A DNA stretch of 64,000 nt from Apteryx mantelli (lineage: Eukaryota > Chordata > Aves > Apterygiformes > Apterygidae), in assembly GCF_036417845.1 (NCBI RefSeq), contig NC_089990.1:1805501-1869500 (forward strand), in the 5' to 3' direction. Shown in pieces: positions 49,311 through 63,195 of the stretch. The notes below the pieces were generated by a model. It ran no database searches and had not been told where the DNA came from. It was given only the letters and a program-made list of their open reading frames with translations. The position numbers and the translations under genes were made by a program. Each line of letters begins with the position of its first letter. Position 1 is the first letter of the stretch.

Positions 49311-52300
49311 GGGAAGGAGGGACGGAAGCCCTGGCAGCCAGGGTGCCCTCCTGGGTGTACAAACCTGCCTTGGTCTGGTTCAGCTTGACAGCGGGGGGCT
49401 AAAAATCCACGCGGGAACGTGCCACGGGCGTTCCCGGTGACTTCATTCACTCGCATCGACTTTAAAATGCTGTTAAGTGCATACAAATTTTTGTGCCTGT
49501 AGACATCAAAGCTGGAAAGTGATGCAGGATGAGAGAGAAGCTTCTCGGCTATAAATTCTTCTTATGACTCCATAAAAACTGAAATGGAGAATGTAAAGAA
49601 AAAAAAAAGAAGGAAAAAAAAAAAAAACTTCTGCTATAAAGATCATGGAAAGCGCGGCACCCCAGAGAAAATAAGGAGCGCTGCGGGCCCAAGTCAAACT
49701 TCAGACCTTGAAATACTTTGAGGTAAGAGATGGGCTTCTACAGAAACCAAAATCATGGATGAGGTTTGGATTTCAGACCTCATCTGGTCGGGATGTTCTG
49801 GGAATTAGGAGCTTCCGTTATTTATTTATCTCATTTAATAATTACACACAGGTTTTTGCTTTCTGTCTTATCCAAAAAAAGTTAAAAGTGTAGTCCTTAG
49901 GCATATGCATGTAGAAATCATGCAAACTGTGTAATTAAGCGTCCAAACAATTACAGAGCTCCTGAAGCCTCTTTTGTCTTCATTGGGCGTTGTGAGTGCC
50001 CAGAACTTCTGAAAACTAGGCAACTTGTTGCCGTGTATCTAAATAAGTACTTGAGGGCCTTTTTGACACCCGTACTTGAATGTATAAGACTAAGAATCCT
50101 GAAAAGAGGGTGAGCACATTTATTGTCTGTCATGCTCTTCAATATAAGAGTGCAGTTTCAGGACATGTTTTCTGTTTAAAGGTACTTACTTCCAGGCCTT
50201 TCAATATCTGTATCTTTATGTGCTGCAAATGTTCAGCTGAGAATGTGGTGATGCTAGTGCTGAGTTCCTTGTTTATTTCTGTCTGATCAAACAGGTACTT
50301 CTCGTAGATTTATGGGTTTTGTGACTGGAAAGTTAATGCGTTGTCTCATCAGAAAACAGATGAAAGTCTTGTAGTTTGAGTTGAAGGAATTAATAATTAT
50401 CGTCATTTTCCCCAATTTTTGCCTGGAGGATTCCTTTGTTCTCCTCTTTTTGTCTAAAGTTTGTGTTAAGTAAGAGCTTACAATTTATTTTTCATTAGCA
50501 ACCCCTTTGCCATCACAGAGCAGAAGTTGCCTGGATGGACTGCAGAAGATGGTTTTATATGATATCATATAACTTCTCTCTCCCACTCTGTTTCTTCTGG
50601 CTTCTCCTTCGCCTGCTGTAGATCATGACTGCGACACCGCACAATGGCCATATCATTCTGTCAGATCCATTTTGGTAACTGAGGAAGATTTAGGTCATAC
50701 TGACGGGTTTCCTCCACTGAAAACATCTGCCTGTATTAATTCAGCTTAAACTACATTGAACTGAGGCCCCTTGATAGGAAAGGATTGGGAAGGGGAATGT
50801 TTTCTCTCCTTACTCGTGTGAAGTAAATTCAGGAGCAAAAGATCCTTTCCTTTCTTCCGTCTATATTTGTGGTCTTTCAGAGACACAAATGTTTCGAGGA
50901 GAGAGGTGGCACAGGAACAGAAGGTGTTGCTGGTACCAATGAGACTCGGATGAACGTGTTCTCTCATGAGCCTGCCCTGAGCCAGCGGTTTATCTGAAAA
51001 CCCTGTCTGTTAGCTGTAGGCACTGCTGACATCTTTGGAGGGCTGAGCAGCCTCTACTAATAAAAACACATCTTGAGTGTGCTGAAACTGTAAGTCTCAG
51101 TATTCTGAAAAAAATTATATTTAAAAAGGCTCAGAGTGGAGCACCGGAAGTGGGATGAACTTGGTGATCACGTTCCTGGAGTCTCCAGAAGCACAGACCC
51201 CCTATGTGGCAAAAGTGATTAGGTAGCGGTCATCAGGAAACGTGCTGGCTGCATCCTGGAGACTTATCTTTAAATAGTGGCAGAGGAGAACAGATTAGGT
51301 TAGGCTGGGTATTCTAGGCTGAGCTTGTGAAGGACTGGCACAGTCCTCCTCCTGTTGCCTCAAATAGATGTGGAAAGTGGGATGTGCTTAGTTATTAGCT
51401 ATTTCTAGTCCAACTGTATTATCTGTCCAACAATATGGCTGTATTTATGGGTGATCCGCAGGTGTTTTACTCCCTACCAACCCCCTTGCTTCTCTCGGAC
51501 ACCAGGAATCCTTTCCCCTTGCAGCCCAGCTGTGACCACAAACTCTCAGATCAGTTTCCTTTTTCTGTCTTCTACAGATATCTAATTCTTGTCATGAGAT
51601 CCGTTGTATATTGGGAAAAGTTGCTCCTGGCGAGAGCAGTCAAGTCTTTATGTGGTGAAGGTGAGAGCTCACAGAACGAGACTCTAGAGGTGAGTTTGGT
51701 GTTGTGGTAGGGAAGCAATGCAGCCGTGCCTCACTGCATAGCCAGGATGCCCCATGTGTTCATTTAGTGCCGTCCAGCATTGCTTCGGTGCTCCGGGATC
51801 CCTCCCTCGCACTGTCCTTTGGGCAGCTTCCTGCGTGGAAGAGTGTGCAGAATACATTTTCCCTTCAAAGAGGGAAGCGTTAAGTGTAAGCGAAGATCAC
51901 AAAGCCTCTCTCGGATCTGATGAAGCCAAGGAATGTCAAATTATATCAGATTTTCTTGTCTTAATATGAAAAATCAAGACAGGAGAGACCTGAACCAAGT
52001 GGCAAAAATTACTGTATGCCTACCCAGCATTAGGGAGGGAGAGGTTGTCTTTGTGTTATTCATGGCACATAATCTCAATTATACTGTGTTCCCTTGCCCT
52101 AACAGCCCCTTTCATGTTTTTTGGTACAAAATGACAGGCCTGTGTATGTAATAATTAGGATTATAGCCTCTTTGTCTCTCTTGGGCTCTCTAGTTGCCCT
52201 TCACATTTGCTCAGTCGCTCTTTCCAAAACTTGCTCTAGCAACCTATTGTGCTCTTCTAGACTTTCTCAACCTCCAGTCATGTGCATTTATCCTTCATTT

Positions 52301-55300
52301 TAGGTTCTTTCCACTTTGTCTTCCTCTATTTCACTCAGCCTTCTTCCCTGAGACTTGCGCTTTCCTCCAAAACTAATGAGTATTGGCCCCCACATTCTCT
52401 ACACAGTTCCAGGAATCCTGTTCCCAAGGATCATTTCTACCCCAGCTTTCATTCCTTGCAGAATCAGTTAGCATGTTGTCTTCCCAAAACCATTTCTCCT
52501 GTTGCTATTGCTAAACCCAGGTTAGCATCCAATCTACGGTAAAGTGGCAGGCAGGTCTGCAACCAACTTATAGGGGAAAGTTTTGCTGTCAGAATATTCC
52601 CTGACACGTCTGTATTCATTAGCCTGTCAACATTTGGCTTTTTTTCTCTTGGGGAAAATTGCTACTGTTTCTAACACCATTTCAGATCCTCTGAGTCTAG
52701 TTGTGAACAAGTCTAACAGTGCTAAAATGCCAGATGTCATGTTGACCCATTCTGGGTGAGTCTACACTAGAGACTTTTACTGCGCTGGCATTAGTGATGG
52801 TGGAGTCAGGAAGCCAAAGAGAACCTCTTTTACATAAACTGTAAGTTTTTCATAAAAGCCTTTCTAATTTGTACCAAAAAGACTCTAGCACACCCTTGGG
52901 ACTGGTAAAAAATAATAATAGCTTAAGTGGTGGAAGACTGTGAATTTGAAACAGAAGGTTATGAGATTTAGAAGTATTACAAAAATATCATTATATATCA
53001 ATAGATGTAATTTAGATACACAAAAGAGCAAAGATTTCAGCAAAGAACTATCAAGTTTTACCTCTTCAGATATCTTTGAAATAAAGCAGATGTCTTCATC
53101 CTGTTGATCCAGAGAAACTGGTCTTCACGTACAAACGTATGTTATTTAAAATCACAAATGAATTACTCATTTTGAAAATTACATGGTTTGCCATTTTTCA
53201 ATCTTTCTTTTTTTGTTCTGAGATGAAACACGTGTATATTGGTTAGTTTAGTCTACAAACACGGCGTTCCAGGAAGCTAGAAATCCAGAGCTCATGGAAC
53301 CGTGACTGCTGGACCTGTAATAAAAGAGGTGAAAGCAAACAGCGCTCATTAGAACTGTATCTGTTAGCTGTTTGAAATATGCCTCTGTTATAAGCAATGT
53401 AATTATTACCATTCCGTACCATAATAAATGGCTACCGTCTCTTTCCAAATCCTCTAGCTAATATTCCAAATGGTGTGTTTTGTCAAGCCTTGATCCGATG
53501 TGAAGTCCAAAAAGGAAATTGCTGGTTTAAGACTGTGTTACTATAGGATATTACGTCTCAGCCTTGTGATCTTTCTCCTTGCTTAAATCTGTAACTGCTG
53601 GGATGCATCTAAGAGCAAACACTCAGGTTTTCCATCCCTTGGTTATTGCTGTCACATAATATTAACAGTCTTGAGGTTACAAATCACTGAAGTCCTAGGT
53701 AACCTGGAAACTAAGGCCCTTATGTGGAGGTCTCCTAGCTAGATCAAGGCCTTAGGTAAGCAGGTTCCAATAACTAAGAAATGAATAGAAAAAGACAATT
53801 CCATATGTCCTCCTTATGATTGCTCGTGCTTTGATGTAAATGCCTTAGATTTATCCTCTTCAAAACCAGGGGTTTCAGTCATTTACCCTGGACTTGCCCT
53901 ACCTTACCTTAGATGCCTGAAAGTTGGAGTTTAGCCTAAACATAACTTTCTTCAGTAATCAGTAGAAACACCATCTCACTGTCAAACTGCCCTTTGGAAG
54001 CATGTCTGTCTCCCCATTATTACTGATGGTTACTAACTTTTAGCCCAAAACAATATAGGAAAACTTGGTCCCTGGCTCCCATAGCTATTAATCTTTCCTA
54101 CGCACACTAAACAGTGGGTCAAAATGGAACAGTTCATACAGCTTGTATTTGCTTTAGCACCTTTGCAGGCACAGCTTTGTGGGGTAGAAAAATGATCGGT
54201 CCTCAAGAACTCTGGAACCTGGAAGAGAGTGTGCTTTGCTTTACTATGTCGTTGCAACCCTGCAGCTTTATCTGCACTGTTGGCTTACGGGGAAGAATGA
54301 GGCAAGACTGTGGCTGAGAGCAGGGGCTGAACCAGGACTCTCCAAAAACTCTGCACTTTGCACTAACCATCAGGGTCGCGCAGCTGGGAGGTAACACAAA
54401 CTCAAGTCATGTATGGATCAGGCACAAGGACATACTGCTCACTGTGTGCAAAAAGGCAATTGCAATGTGGCTAATTTTTCATTCTTCTTTTGTTGTTGTT
54501 GTTGTTGTTGTTCAATGCTGCTTTATTTTTTCCTAGGATAATAATTAAGCAGTATTTTCTCCTAGGTGAAGCAGCTTATGGCAGCCTAAATGGTTTGTGT
54601 GACTGTGACCTTAGTGCCCAAAGAGGTGCCTTAGGAAGGAGGGCAGTTTAGAGGCCTCCTTGAGATCCTGGGCTTTTCATGTGATTATGATTCATTGTTA
54701 GTCCATATACATAGGGTATATACCTGTGAGAGCTGGCAGAAGATGCATGGGTGGAGGGCAGTGTGTCTGAGGAAGGCCCAGATGTGCACTCGTCGCAGGT
54801 ACCGAGTGCTGGTGGGTCCAGAGGTGATTTTGGGAAAGGGGGAACAGAGCTGGTGATAGGAGGGACCAAAAGAGTGTGTGACAGTCTCACCGGGCAACAA
54901 GAGAGACACTGCAGCCCGCAGTGCTTCCCTTATAAAGAGGGCTCTGTGCTGGCCACCAACACGTAGCTGGTTGTGGTTTTGTGCACATTGGTTATATGCG
55001 AGCCTGTGGCCATCAGTTCGGAGAGTTACTGCCCTGTAAGAAGGATTTAACAAGGAGGAGATAGGGCATTTGTCAGAGACCCACAGGGCAACCCAGAGCT
55101 ACTGCCTTCCAGGAGGAAAGCACATAAAGAGCCGTGTCAGCAACTGTTGTCCTAGTGGACTTCTAGGACTACTTTGAGGAATTGCAGACATGGAGAAAAA
55201 GATCTGTGGCTTTCTTTCTAGGAGCAGAAAATACATAGGTTTAGTCAAGTGAGTAACATACCTACAGATATGTCAACCTACAGTGACATAAAGGACAGGA

Positions 55301-58300
55301 TTGTCCAAACAGGACAATACAGGGCTGTACAGCTGCACTTGAAAGAGCCTTGCGCAAACCGGCTCATGTCGGAGGAAAGACACGTGAGCATAGTGTAGTA
55401 TTTGAGCTGATGTGCCTTATGGAAATTGAGCTTGTACCATTTAGAATTAACTCCCTTAACACAGTACTGTATTTTGTGTATAGAGTTATCCACACAGAGC
55501 AGGTTGTAATCCAGGTTTCATGACCACAATATGGTTCCTTCAGTCACCCAAAAACCTGACAGGACATGTCTTGGAAACCCTCCTGTTTTGTAGCATGTGC
55601 CTTTGGCTTGTGCTTCTTGCTTTGGAGATTTAAATTCTGTGGTTAATAATTTAGTCAGGATCGCTTCTCCAAAAAATTAGTGCCATGCATTAACAGAGAC
55701 AAATATCAAATGACCAAAATCATTTGCAGATGGAGCAGGGCCACAGTTTGAGCCCCAGTATGAGCCAAGTGTGCCATAACAACCATCTGGTTCTGCTTTG
55801 AGGGGGGGTTCTGCTTGTTTTACGTGGGAAAGGGTGTGCTTCAGGAACCTCCTACTCACACTAAGGGAACGGAGTTTCTTTCTACGGTCTGCAGGAGGCT
55901 GCTTTGCTGCTGAGAACACCTACGGAAGAAGGACCAACAAATCCGGAGTCATGCTCTCTGGCTGAAAGATTAAGCAAACATATAAGCCAGAAATGCTGGA
56001 GTCTGGGTGAAAACTGCTGTCATTCTGCAGCAGTGGGCAGTGAGAGGCATTGAGGAGAGGAGTTCTCCTTCTCTTAGTTCTTTCTTTAGTCAAGCGTGAG
56101 TATTAATTTAAGGCTGTCCTTCTCATTTCCTTCCCTCTGTTTTAACATGGCTGTTGATGACAGAGTGCAATGGTAGTGGTAAGAGCAGTGAGGTGAGAAC
56201 CAGGCTCTGTCCTGGGCTTTGTGAAAGGGTGTTTTTCATAAATAGTTGTTTCTTGAGGCAAGATCATTCTCTCGTTTTCATTTGCAACAATGAGTCCTGA
56301 AGCAGACACTTAAGGACAAGAACTTGGAAGAGTCCTCCATGGCCCCCTGGTCCGACTGACCTGTGAGGTGGGGAGCAAAAGGGTTAGGGGCTGCAAGGCA
56401 GCGAGTGCCGCGGTGGTTGTATAATGTGGTGTGGAATATCGTTGTTTCGGCCAGGATGACTAACGGAACAGCTGACGCTGGGTCACTGACTGCAGTTCCA
56501 TGTGGCTGAGTGAGGGGGAGGCTGAGAGACAGTTGCACAGTTGAAAATAAAGACAATAAGTCTATAAAAGTTTAAGAACTGAATAGATTCCTAACATTTG
56601 TTTTTCATTATCACCAAATAACATATAAATAAACATACAACAGAACTAAGAGTAATATCCTAGTTACCCTTTCTAGAAGAAGCTGTGTTTAGGCTTAACT
56701 TAGTGTTTGGCCAAATTTCCTTGTTGTATACTTTGTAATGAAATAAAATAGCAAATCTGGCTAAGCAATTAGGCCTCCATCTTCCTTTAAAACAAAAAGC
56801 AAAGAAAAGGCTTGTCTATACAGGGAAGCTAGATTTCAACTTGCTACCAGTTTTTAGAAGTCAATATTACAGTGGAAAGCACATGTGAAATCAGTAAACA
56901 CTGATTTTTTTTCTCTCTGAAAAAGGACATGAGCACAGTTAACTTTTATTAATTATTGTTATTATTATTGCATATCAAAGAAAAAAAATCTGTCAATAAA
57001 TATGCGGTAGTTCCTGCTTCTCCTCTTTTCACACTTAATGAGGTAACGGTCATTTGTTGTTACTTTTAAATATATGGTTGTGTGGAGTAAGAAATCAAAG
57101 CCTGCAGTTTAAGACCCTTGACTGACACTGTCCTCTCTGTGTTCTTTAAACACTGCCTAGTGCTTGTGAGGAAAAAAAAAAATTTTCCAGGCTTAAAATG
57201 CAATGGCTCTTTATCCGATACTGTAATACCGAGTGTTTTCTGATCATACTCTGTCTTGGAAATCTCACCCGTTGAAAGCTTTGTGGGTGAGATGCAGAGG
57301 ACGAGTTCTGTTGCATTGACTGCCAGTCAAGTGGGGGGAAAATGAGATGGTCCTTGTGCAAGAGAGTTTGAGGAAAGGAATGAGAAGTTCTGTAGGTGTC
57401 ATTTTAAATGACAGTTGTAAGAATTCACCAAGTGAGATGAAAGGGACAGACAAGTGATCAAAGATAGATGCTGATGACCTGAGAGATGGAAAATCGTAGA
57501 GGAATCCTAGACGAGGCTAGGAAAGAAGGCATCTGTGTGAATGCAGTTCCTTAGTACATGCTGCTCTTATAATGTGAATATAATATTCAATTCATGCACC
57601 CATGAAAGCAGTCTGATACAAATAACTACTTTTACTGTATAGGCAGAACTCATAGCTATTGAAAATATAATATTAAATAAACCAGATGTTTTATAATATC
57701 TCAGCTCTCTCTGAAGAAAAATAATTATAATTGCAGTGATATATGGAGGTTTTATAAAACTCAGGATCCTTTGTCCTAAGCACTTACAAACATATCTGAG
57801 GACACATTCTCAGTATGCTATGACTTCAGGTTTCAGGAGACTTTATTGCATTAAGTTTGTTGCTAACATCACTGAGAGTAAAAGAAATGGCTTTACTGCA
57901 ATTTAGTGGAGCTCTCCTCAAAGGAAAGTCATGAATTCCAAAGCTTTTAGGTCACACATGTTAAAATCTACTCTATTGCTGCTGCAAATATTACAGCTGT
58001 TGCCAAAATGTAAATGGGAAATGGGCTAAAATCTTATTTACAACATCCTTCTAAGAGATTCACTAATCTGTTAAATATTCGTGGCAACTTGCATTAGATC
58101 TGCCACTAATGTGTCCTGTGTTATGCTGAGAGAGTCTTACCCATTCCAAAAGAAAGGGAGATCTTCTAAACTGATAAAACTGCTATAGCAGGTTCTCCTT
58201 CCCACCTCTCAGGTAAATGCTACTTGGACCCCAAGACTCAGTTAAACTGTGATACTGGAAATAATAGCAAGTATAGGAATCAAAAGAGAAAAGGTCAAGT

Positions 58301-59690
58301 GGAATTAGAGATATTGTCTCTGTGCTCTTACTCTCTTCAGCCTTTACCCATCCTCCAGAGGACTTTCTGTCACACAACATGAACTGCAAGGAACAATGCC
58401 TTTATTTTTGGAATGTTTCCTTTTTTCCTAGATTTCTCTCTATTGTTCAATGAAGAAAAGCAGGGGTAGCTGGGCCCAATAAACTCCATCAGATAGAAAG
58501 AGGTAGAATTTGGGTGGGGGGAACCCTTCCTTGTGAAACAAGTAATACTGTTTTCTGATTAACAAGAACTGTTGTTTATTTTTCATCATGGACCCTGTCT
58601 TTGATCAACCAATCCAAACTATTAAGAATCTCTGTATCAGACTAACAACTCCATTTTTGAATGGAAGACTTTTCTGTCTTCTTTCTTCTACCTCTCCTGG
58701 GCTGAAATTTCTTGGTGTGATTAGACTAGGCTAGAGAAGATCACTTAAACCTTTGAGGTTCTTCATTCATGTCACAAATTTTATCAGGGATGACCTAGTA
58801 AAAAGGGATGAAACTTTACTTTTTACTTCAGAGAAAGAGGATTCATGGTTCGAAAGAAAACATCTGCAACAGCAAGGGAAGGCTCTCCAACATATGCTCT
58901 CACCTAAGTCTAAAGCTTGCAGCAACACTTAGCATGAGAGAAATTAAAATGAAGTACTAGAGAAACAGTATAATGTCTCAGTTTGTGAGGTCTGACCACT
59001 GCCACATGGTAGACATGTGAGGACCTCTCTCAGGTCTGGAGTGACACATACTAATTATTTCATCAGATGGGATTTTTTTTTTTTAAATGGTGGGATGCTG
59101 CACAATCATCTGCGTAGGAGTCATGAGTACTTCATTTTGAGTATTTTGCAAAGAGTCCTTAATGAAATCCCAGTAGAAATAGTGAACTTACTTTTTATGA
59201 ACAGTTCAAAATAATAATAGCTGATTTGACTCACACAGCTTGGGACTGAGACTGTGGCAATACAGACCTTTGTTCAAGGCCCAAAGAATATGTACTGTTT
59301 GGAGTATTTCAGGGACTTCTGGGCTTATTTGACCTCTAAACTTCATCTTTAAAGTAACATAAATGATTCTTGAAAATAGAACTAGGCTATTGCAAGTCTG
59401 AATAGGCCAGTGCATGATTGCCTTTAAATAATTTGGATCTTGATCTTGAAAAATAGTAACAATCCTAAGCATTCAAATAATTAAACTCCGTCCTAAAATA
59501 ATTATAGGATTTTATATAAAGAGGGTTTATTCACTTTTATTTGCTTTTTGCTTGTTAGGGTTAGTACGGGTTAATGCTTCCAGTTTTTTCTTCACAAATA
59601 TTAGAGAAACACTTCTTTCTTAAATGAAAACAGAGATTCTCATATAATTTGTGACTATAACACAGAACTTGTAGGGGGGAAAAAAAAACT
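49311..59690. other. Intergenic DNA, middle part
   Basis: AT-rich and CpG-poor. Open frames are short and match no family. A GTT microsatellite lies at 54490-54512. Text at 52753-52850 (gtctacactagagactttta) recalls an old reptile/bird interspersed repeat but cannot be assigned. I see no RNA gene. Confidence 0.5.
54490..54512 (+). repeat. GTT trinucleotide microsatellite
   Basis: About seven tandem ttg/gtt units in intergenic DNA. Confidence 0.9.
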
Positions 59691-59694
59691 ATTG

Positions 59695-60880
59695 TAGAAA
59701 AACAGGGCTAGAAAGGACTACAAAGAGGTCTATCCATCCAGAGGTCTGGTCCATCCTCCTGCCCAAAGGCAGGATAAACAGCAGCTACAGTGTTCTTTGT
59801 AGATGTCTATGAAATACTCAGGGATGAAGTCCCCACAAATTTCCAGGCAGTGTATTCCAGTACTTGGCGGTCCTTTTCAGTAGAAAGCCTTCCTAACGTA
59901 AAACTTACTCTACCCACAGGATTAGACACAGGAATGCAGACCTGGAAGGGACCATCCAACTCATCAGGCCCAGCCCCAACAGCTACTGACAGCCACACAG
60001 CAGAAGGTGAGTCCGGGTGGGTTCACACAACGCGTCCCTGTGCGTTACAGGGCACGCAACGCCTTCCTGAAACCTATCTATAAAGGACAAAGAGCCACAG
60101 CTGTAAAGTCACAGGAGAGAGCAAGGGTGTTGCTGGCATTGATCACCTAGTGGGGCTTGCTAGGCGATGCTTCTCATTGCAGCTCCCTTTTCATGCATCT
60201 GATGATTATTATTATGTTTCAGTGTTATCTTCCAGACAGAGAGCTGAATGGTTCCAGGTCTCTGTTTGTCTAAGTCATGTTTTCTAAACCTCTGATCATC
60301 TTTGCTCCCTACAGTGACCCTTTAAAGACTCCACATTTGCTTTTGAAGTGCGGTGCCCCAAACTGCACCCAGCATTGCTGCTGAGGCTTTAGCAGCGTCA
60401 CGCAGAGCAAGGATTGCTTCACATGTCCTGTGTATGATAATCCCAGTGTAGTGCTCTCTCTTTTTTCCAGCAGTACCACACTGTTGATTCAGATTCAGCA
60501 CCTGATCCACTAACACCAACTGAAAGTTTTCAGCGGTAGCGCTACCTAGCCACTCACTCCTCACCCTGTACAGATTCAGCCGATCTTTTGTGCTTGGATT
60601 AAGAACTCTGCATTTGCTTTAAGTTACATCCTATTTTCTTCAGGCCATCTCTCCAATTTTTTAAGATCATTTCTAATTCTGATTCTGCATTCCAGCTTGC
60701 TTGAAGCCTGTGTCATGTTAGTATCATATATATCATATACAAACTTTTATCTTGCTGTCTATTTCATTATCTAGTACAAACATTGATTGATAGGACCAGA
60801 AAAGACTTCTGCAGAGCTCCTTTTGATACATTACTTCTTTGATTGATAACTATTAATAAACTGCTCCCTTAGGTGTAAAT
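59695..60880 (-). mobile_element. CR1-type LINE relic with a second CR1 3' end inside
   Basis: On the plus strand the antisense order is kept: gggctagaaaggactacaaag, the phrase cctcctgcccaaaggcagga, 'gtgtattccagtacttggcg', cttcctaacgtaaaacttac; then from about 60225 ggttccaggtctctg, gtgccccaaactgcacccag, ctctgcatttgctttaag, ccatctctccaattttttaa and acagagctccttttgatac. This is the CR1 3' UTR followed by the end of the reverse transcriptase ORF. A second 3'-end-like start (ggaatgcagacctggaaggg) begins near 59925 and interrupts the outer copy to about 60225. Both are diverged, with no intact frame. Confidence 0.6.
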
Positions 60881-62020
60881 GCTCATTTAAGTAGTCTCAC
60901 GTGTTCAGCTGCTTGTTCCTGCCTTCCTCCTCCCATTCGCTTTTGCTAGCGCAAAGGGTCGGAGGGCCGTATGGTGAACCAGATGAGGGAACCGATCTGC
61001 GCTGTGAATGCGGAAGCATCGTTGAAGTCAATATAAAGTGGTTGCTGCTTTTGCTGCACCGAAGGCCTATTACCTAGTCACACGGGAAATCAGACCGTGT
61101 TGACAAGTTCACGCTTGACAAATACATGTTAGCTGTCCTCATTTCCATGCTATTGTCTAGATGCTAATAAACAACTTGATTATTTTCAGTATTTGTGGGT
61201 ATTTAGTCGAGTTGTCTGGCCTCTATAATTTCCCAGCTTTCTACCTTGTAAAGGATAGGCGTTTTGTTATCTGCTTCCAGTCCTCTAGGCTCTCCCTGTT
61301 TCCATGAATTCTCAAAGATAATCCCTCATGATCTGGATAAAACAAACTTGGTTAGGCCCAGATATTTGCAAAAATTCTAATGCTCCTATTTATACAGTCT
61401 ATCCATTCTCTGTTTTTATCTGTTGCTGGTGTTGGCAGTTGTCTGACTGCAATTTGACTTGTAGTGAAGAATGAACTTAATAAGAAAATAGTCCCAAACC
61501 TTTTATTCACTTCCATTTCAGCTGTGTGTGTTCATCCTTGCTAAGTAGAACCACTCTTCACTTGTATTTTTTTCCTTATTTACTGACATACTTGTTGATG
61601 TTTTCTTGTTATCTTTTATACCACTGGCTATAGCTGTATGTCCCTCAGTGCCTTGGTCTTTCCAGCTTTGTCCCTAAATGCTCATGCTGTTCTTTCGCAG
61701 TCGGTATTAGTAACTGGTCTGATTTATACTTTCTGTGCGTGTTCTTTATTGTGTTTGAGATGACCAGGCTGATCTCATGCTATTCTTCCTATCTTGCTTC
61801 TACACTGGGATGGTCTGCAGATGTGCCTATTCTAATTCCAATAAGGAACTGGCAACTCCCTGAATGTATCCCCCCCCCCTTTCTTGTTTTCTAAGAGATA
61901 TAACCTACCAAAACTCAGTTTACTGAAGTCTGCTTTCTTGAAGTTTACAGTCTTCCTTCTCAAGAGCCACAATCATTCCTGATTTACTTTTTCCCAAGCT
62001 GCCTTCCACCTTCAATGTGT
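60881..62020 (-). mobile_element. Possible continuation of the CR1/L3-type relic
   Basis: Pyrimidine-rich text such as agtcctctaggctctccctg, tctataatttcccagctttc, 'gtttactgaagtctgctttc' and ttgaagtttacagtcttcct resembles antisense L3/CR1 reverse-transcriptase sequence and follows in the expected order. The similarity is weak, and the block could instead be unique DNA or a separate old copy. Confidence 0.3.
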
Positions 62021-62890
62021 TTCTAGTAGTCAGAATGAAAACCTAAAAGAAGCTGGAGAAGGCAACTATCAAAGCACCAAAACATTCCAAAAACCTGCTG
62101 GGTGCTCTGAGTTCAGCTGTATTCCCTTTCCAAGTGGTGCCTGTGTAATTAAAGTCTGCCTGCTGAGTTCTGGGCTTTGGATGTTTTAGCTGACAAAAAA
62201 TCCTCACAAAAATCCTCCTGTGATTTCTCATTACAGAGAATCCTTCACACATGCAACTGTCTGGCAGTGAAGCTAGTTTTCAGAGAAGATTTTCCTAGAG
62301 TAACCACAGACTCTCAGGTGTTCACAATTCCAAGAGGGCTGTATTGGACTTCCCTTAGTGCTACGCAAGCTTTTGGTTTGGATCCTTGTCTAGTTTGCTT
62401 CCAATGTTAGTGTCATATAACCTATTCTGAGCTTTCAACCGTCTGGTCTATTGATTATTTTTGGCTTTGGTCTGCAACTCCTTGACGTGTGCTTTGTTTG
62501 CTTAAAGAAAAGGGGGAAAAAAGCTTAGAGAGCAAGCTGTACTGGGTCAGACCAAAGGTACAGCTAATTCAGTCTCTGCTGCCAGCTGAAAGAGGATGTC
62601 TGTGGAGAGGAGCAGAAGAGGAGGTATACGGGCATGCTTCCCTTGCCCAAAGTTACGGCACGGGCATTTCCCGAGGCAGAGGCTACGTCTTTGTATTTAC
62701 TGAAGCTGGCTGGGCTGCTCTTCTGTGGAGGCGCCTCGTTCCCTTCTCAACCTCGGTGAACTCTTAGCGTTCGCAACATCTTGTGTCAAGAAGCTCCGCG
62801 GCTTCACCCTGCAGTGAATAACGTAATTAGGAAAATAAAGATCGCCCCGAGGAGCAGCTACAGCTGTTGACATTCCTCTTCCCCGTTACA
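62021..62890. other. Region just upstream of the EDA CpG island
   Basis: AT-rich to mixed DNA with no gene-like frame. A CR1-type 3' end fragment sits at 62528-62590. Near 62820-62880 an AT-rich patch (acgtaattaggaaaataaag) and cagctgttgaca precede the island and could belong to the proximal EDA promoter. Confidence 0.45.
62528..62590 (-). mobile_element. CR1/L3-type LINE 3' end fragment
   Basis: The phrase gtactgggtcagaccaaagg, then tacagctaattcagtctctg, is the antisense of a CR1-type 3' end (ctgggctagatggacctttggtctgacccagt). Only the tail is recognisable. Confidence 0.55.
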
Positions 62891-62913
62891 GCTCTGCTTT
62901 AGGCGGCGCGGGC

Positions 62914-62928
62914 GGGGGGGGGGGGGGG
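62914..62928 (+). repeat. Poly-G tract (15 G) at the edge of the EDA island
   Basis: Fifteen consecutive G, then tgtgtgtt. It is quadruplex-prone and lies about 270 bases upstream of the EDA start codon. Confidence 0.9.
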
Positions 62929-63149
62929 TGTGTGTTAAAAGTGCGGGCCGTGTTTTACGGCAAAGCGAAGCCCTCGGAGGCCGGGCCTGCTCGCCGGTAA
63001 GGGCCGGCCGGGGGGAGCGGCGGAGCCCCGGCCCCGGCGGCGGAGCCCCCGCCCGGCCCCGCCCCGCGGCGCGGCCCCGCCCGCTGGCGGGGCGCTGGGG
63101 CGGCCCCGGCCGCGCAGCCCCGCGGCGGCACGGCGCGCCTCGGCCGAGC

Positions 63150-63161
63150 ATGGAGCAGTAG
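63150..63161 (+). other. Minimal upstream ORF (Met-Glu-Gln-stop) before EDA
   Basis: ATG GAG CAG TAG begins with A at -3 and G at +4 (agcATGg), a good initiation context, and ends 34 bases before the EDA ATG at 63196. If the transcript includes it, it could lower EDA translation through termination and reinitiation. Confidence 0.4.
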
Positions 63162-63195
63162 CGGCTCGGCGCCTCGCCGCTCCGTACCGCCGGCC

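Noticed and set aside
48494-49486. 330-codon minus-strand frame over the orphan CpG island
   Set aside because: Compositional Arg/Ala/Pro product; the island is better described as regulatory.
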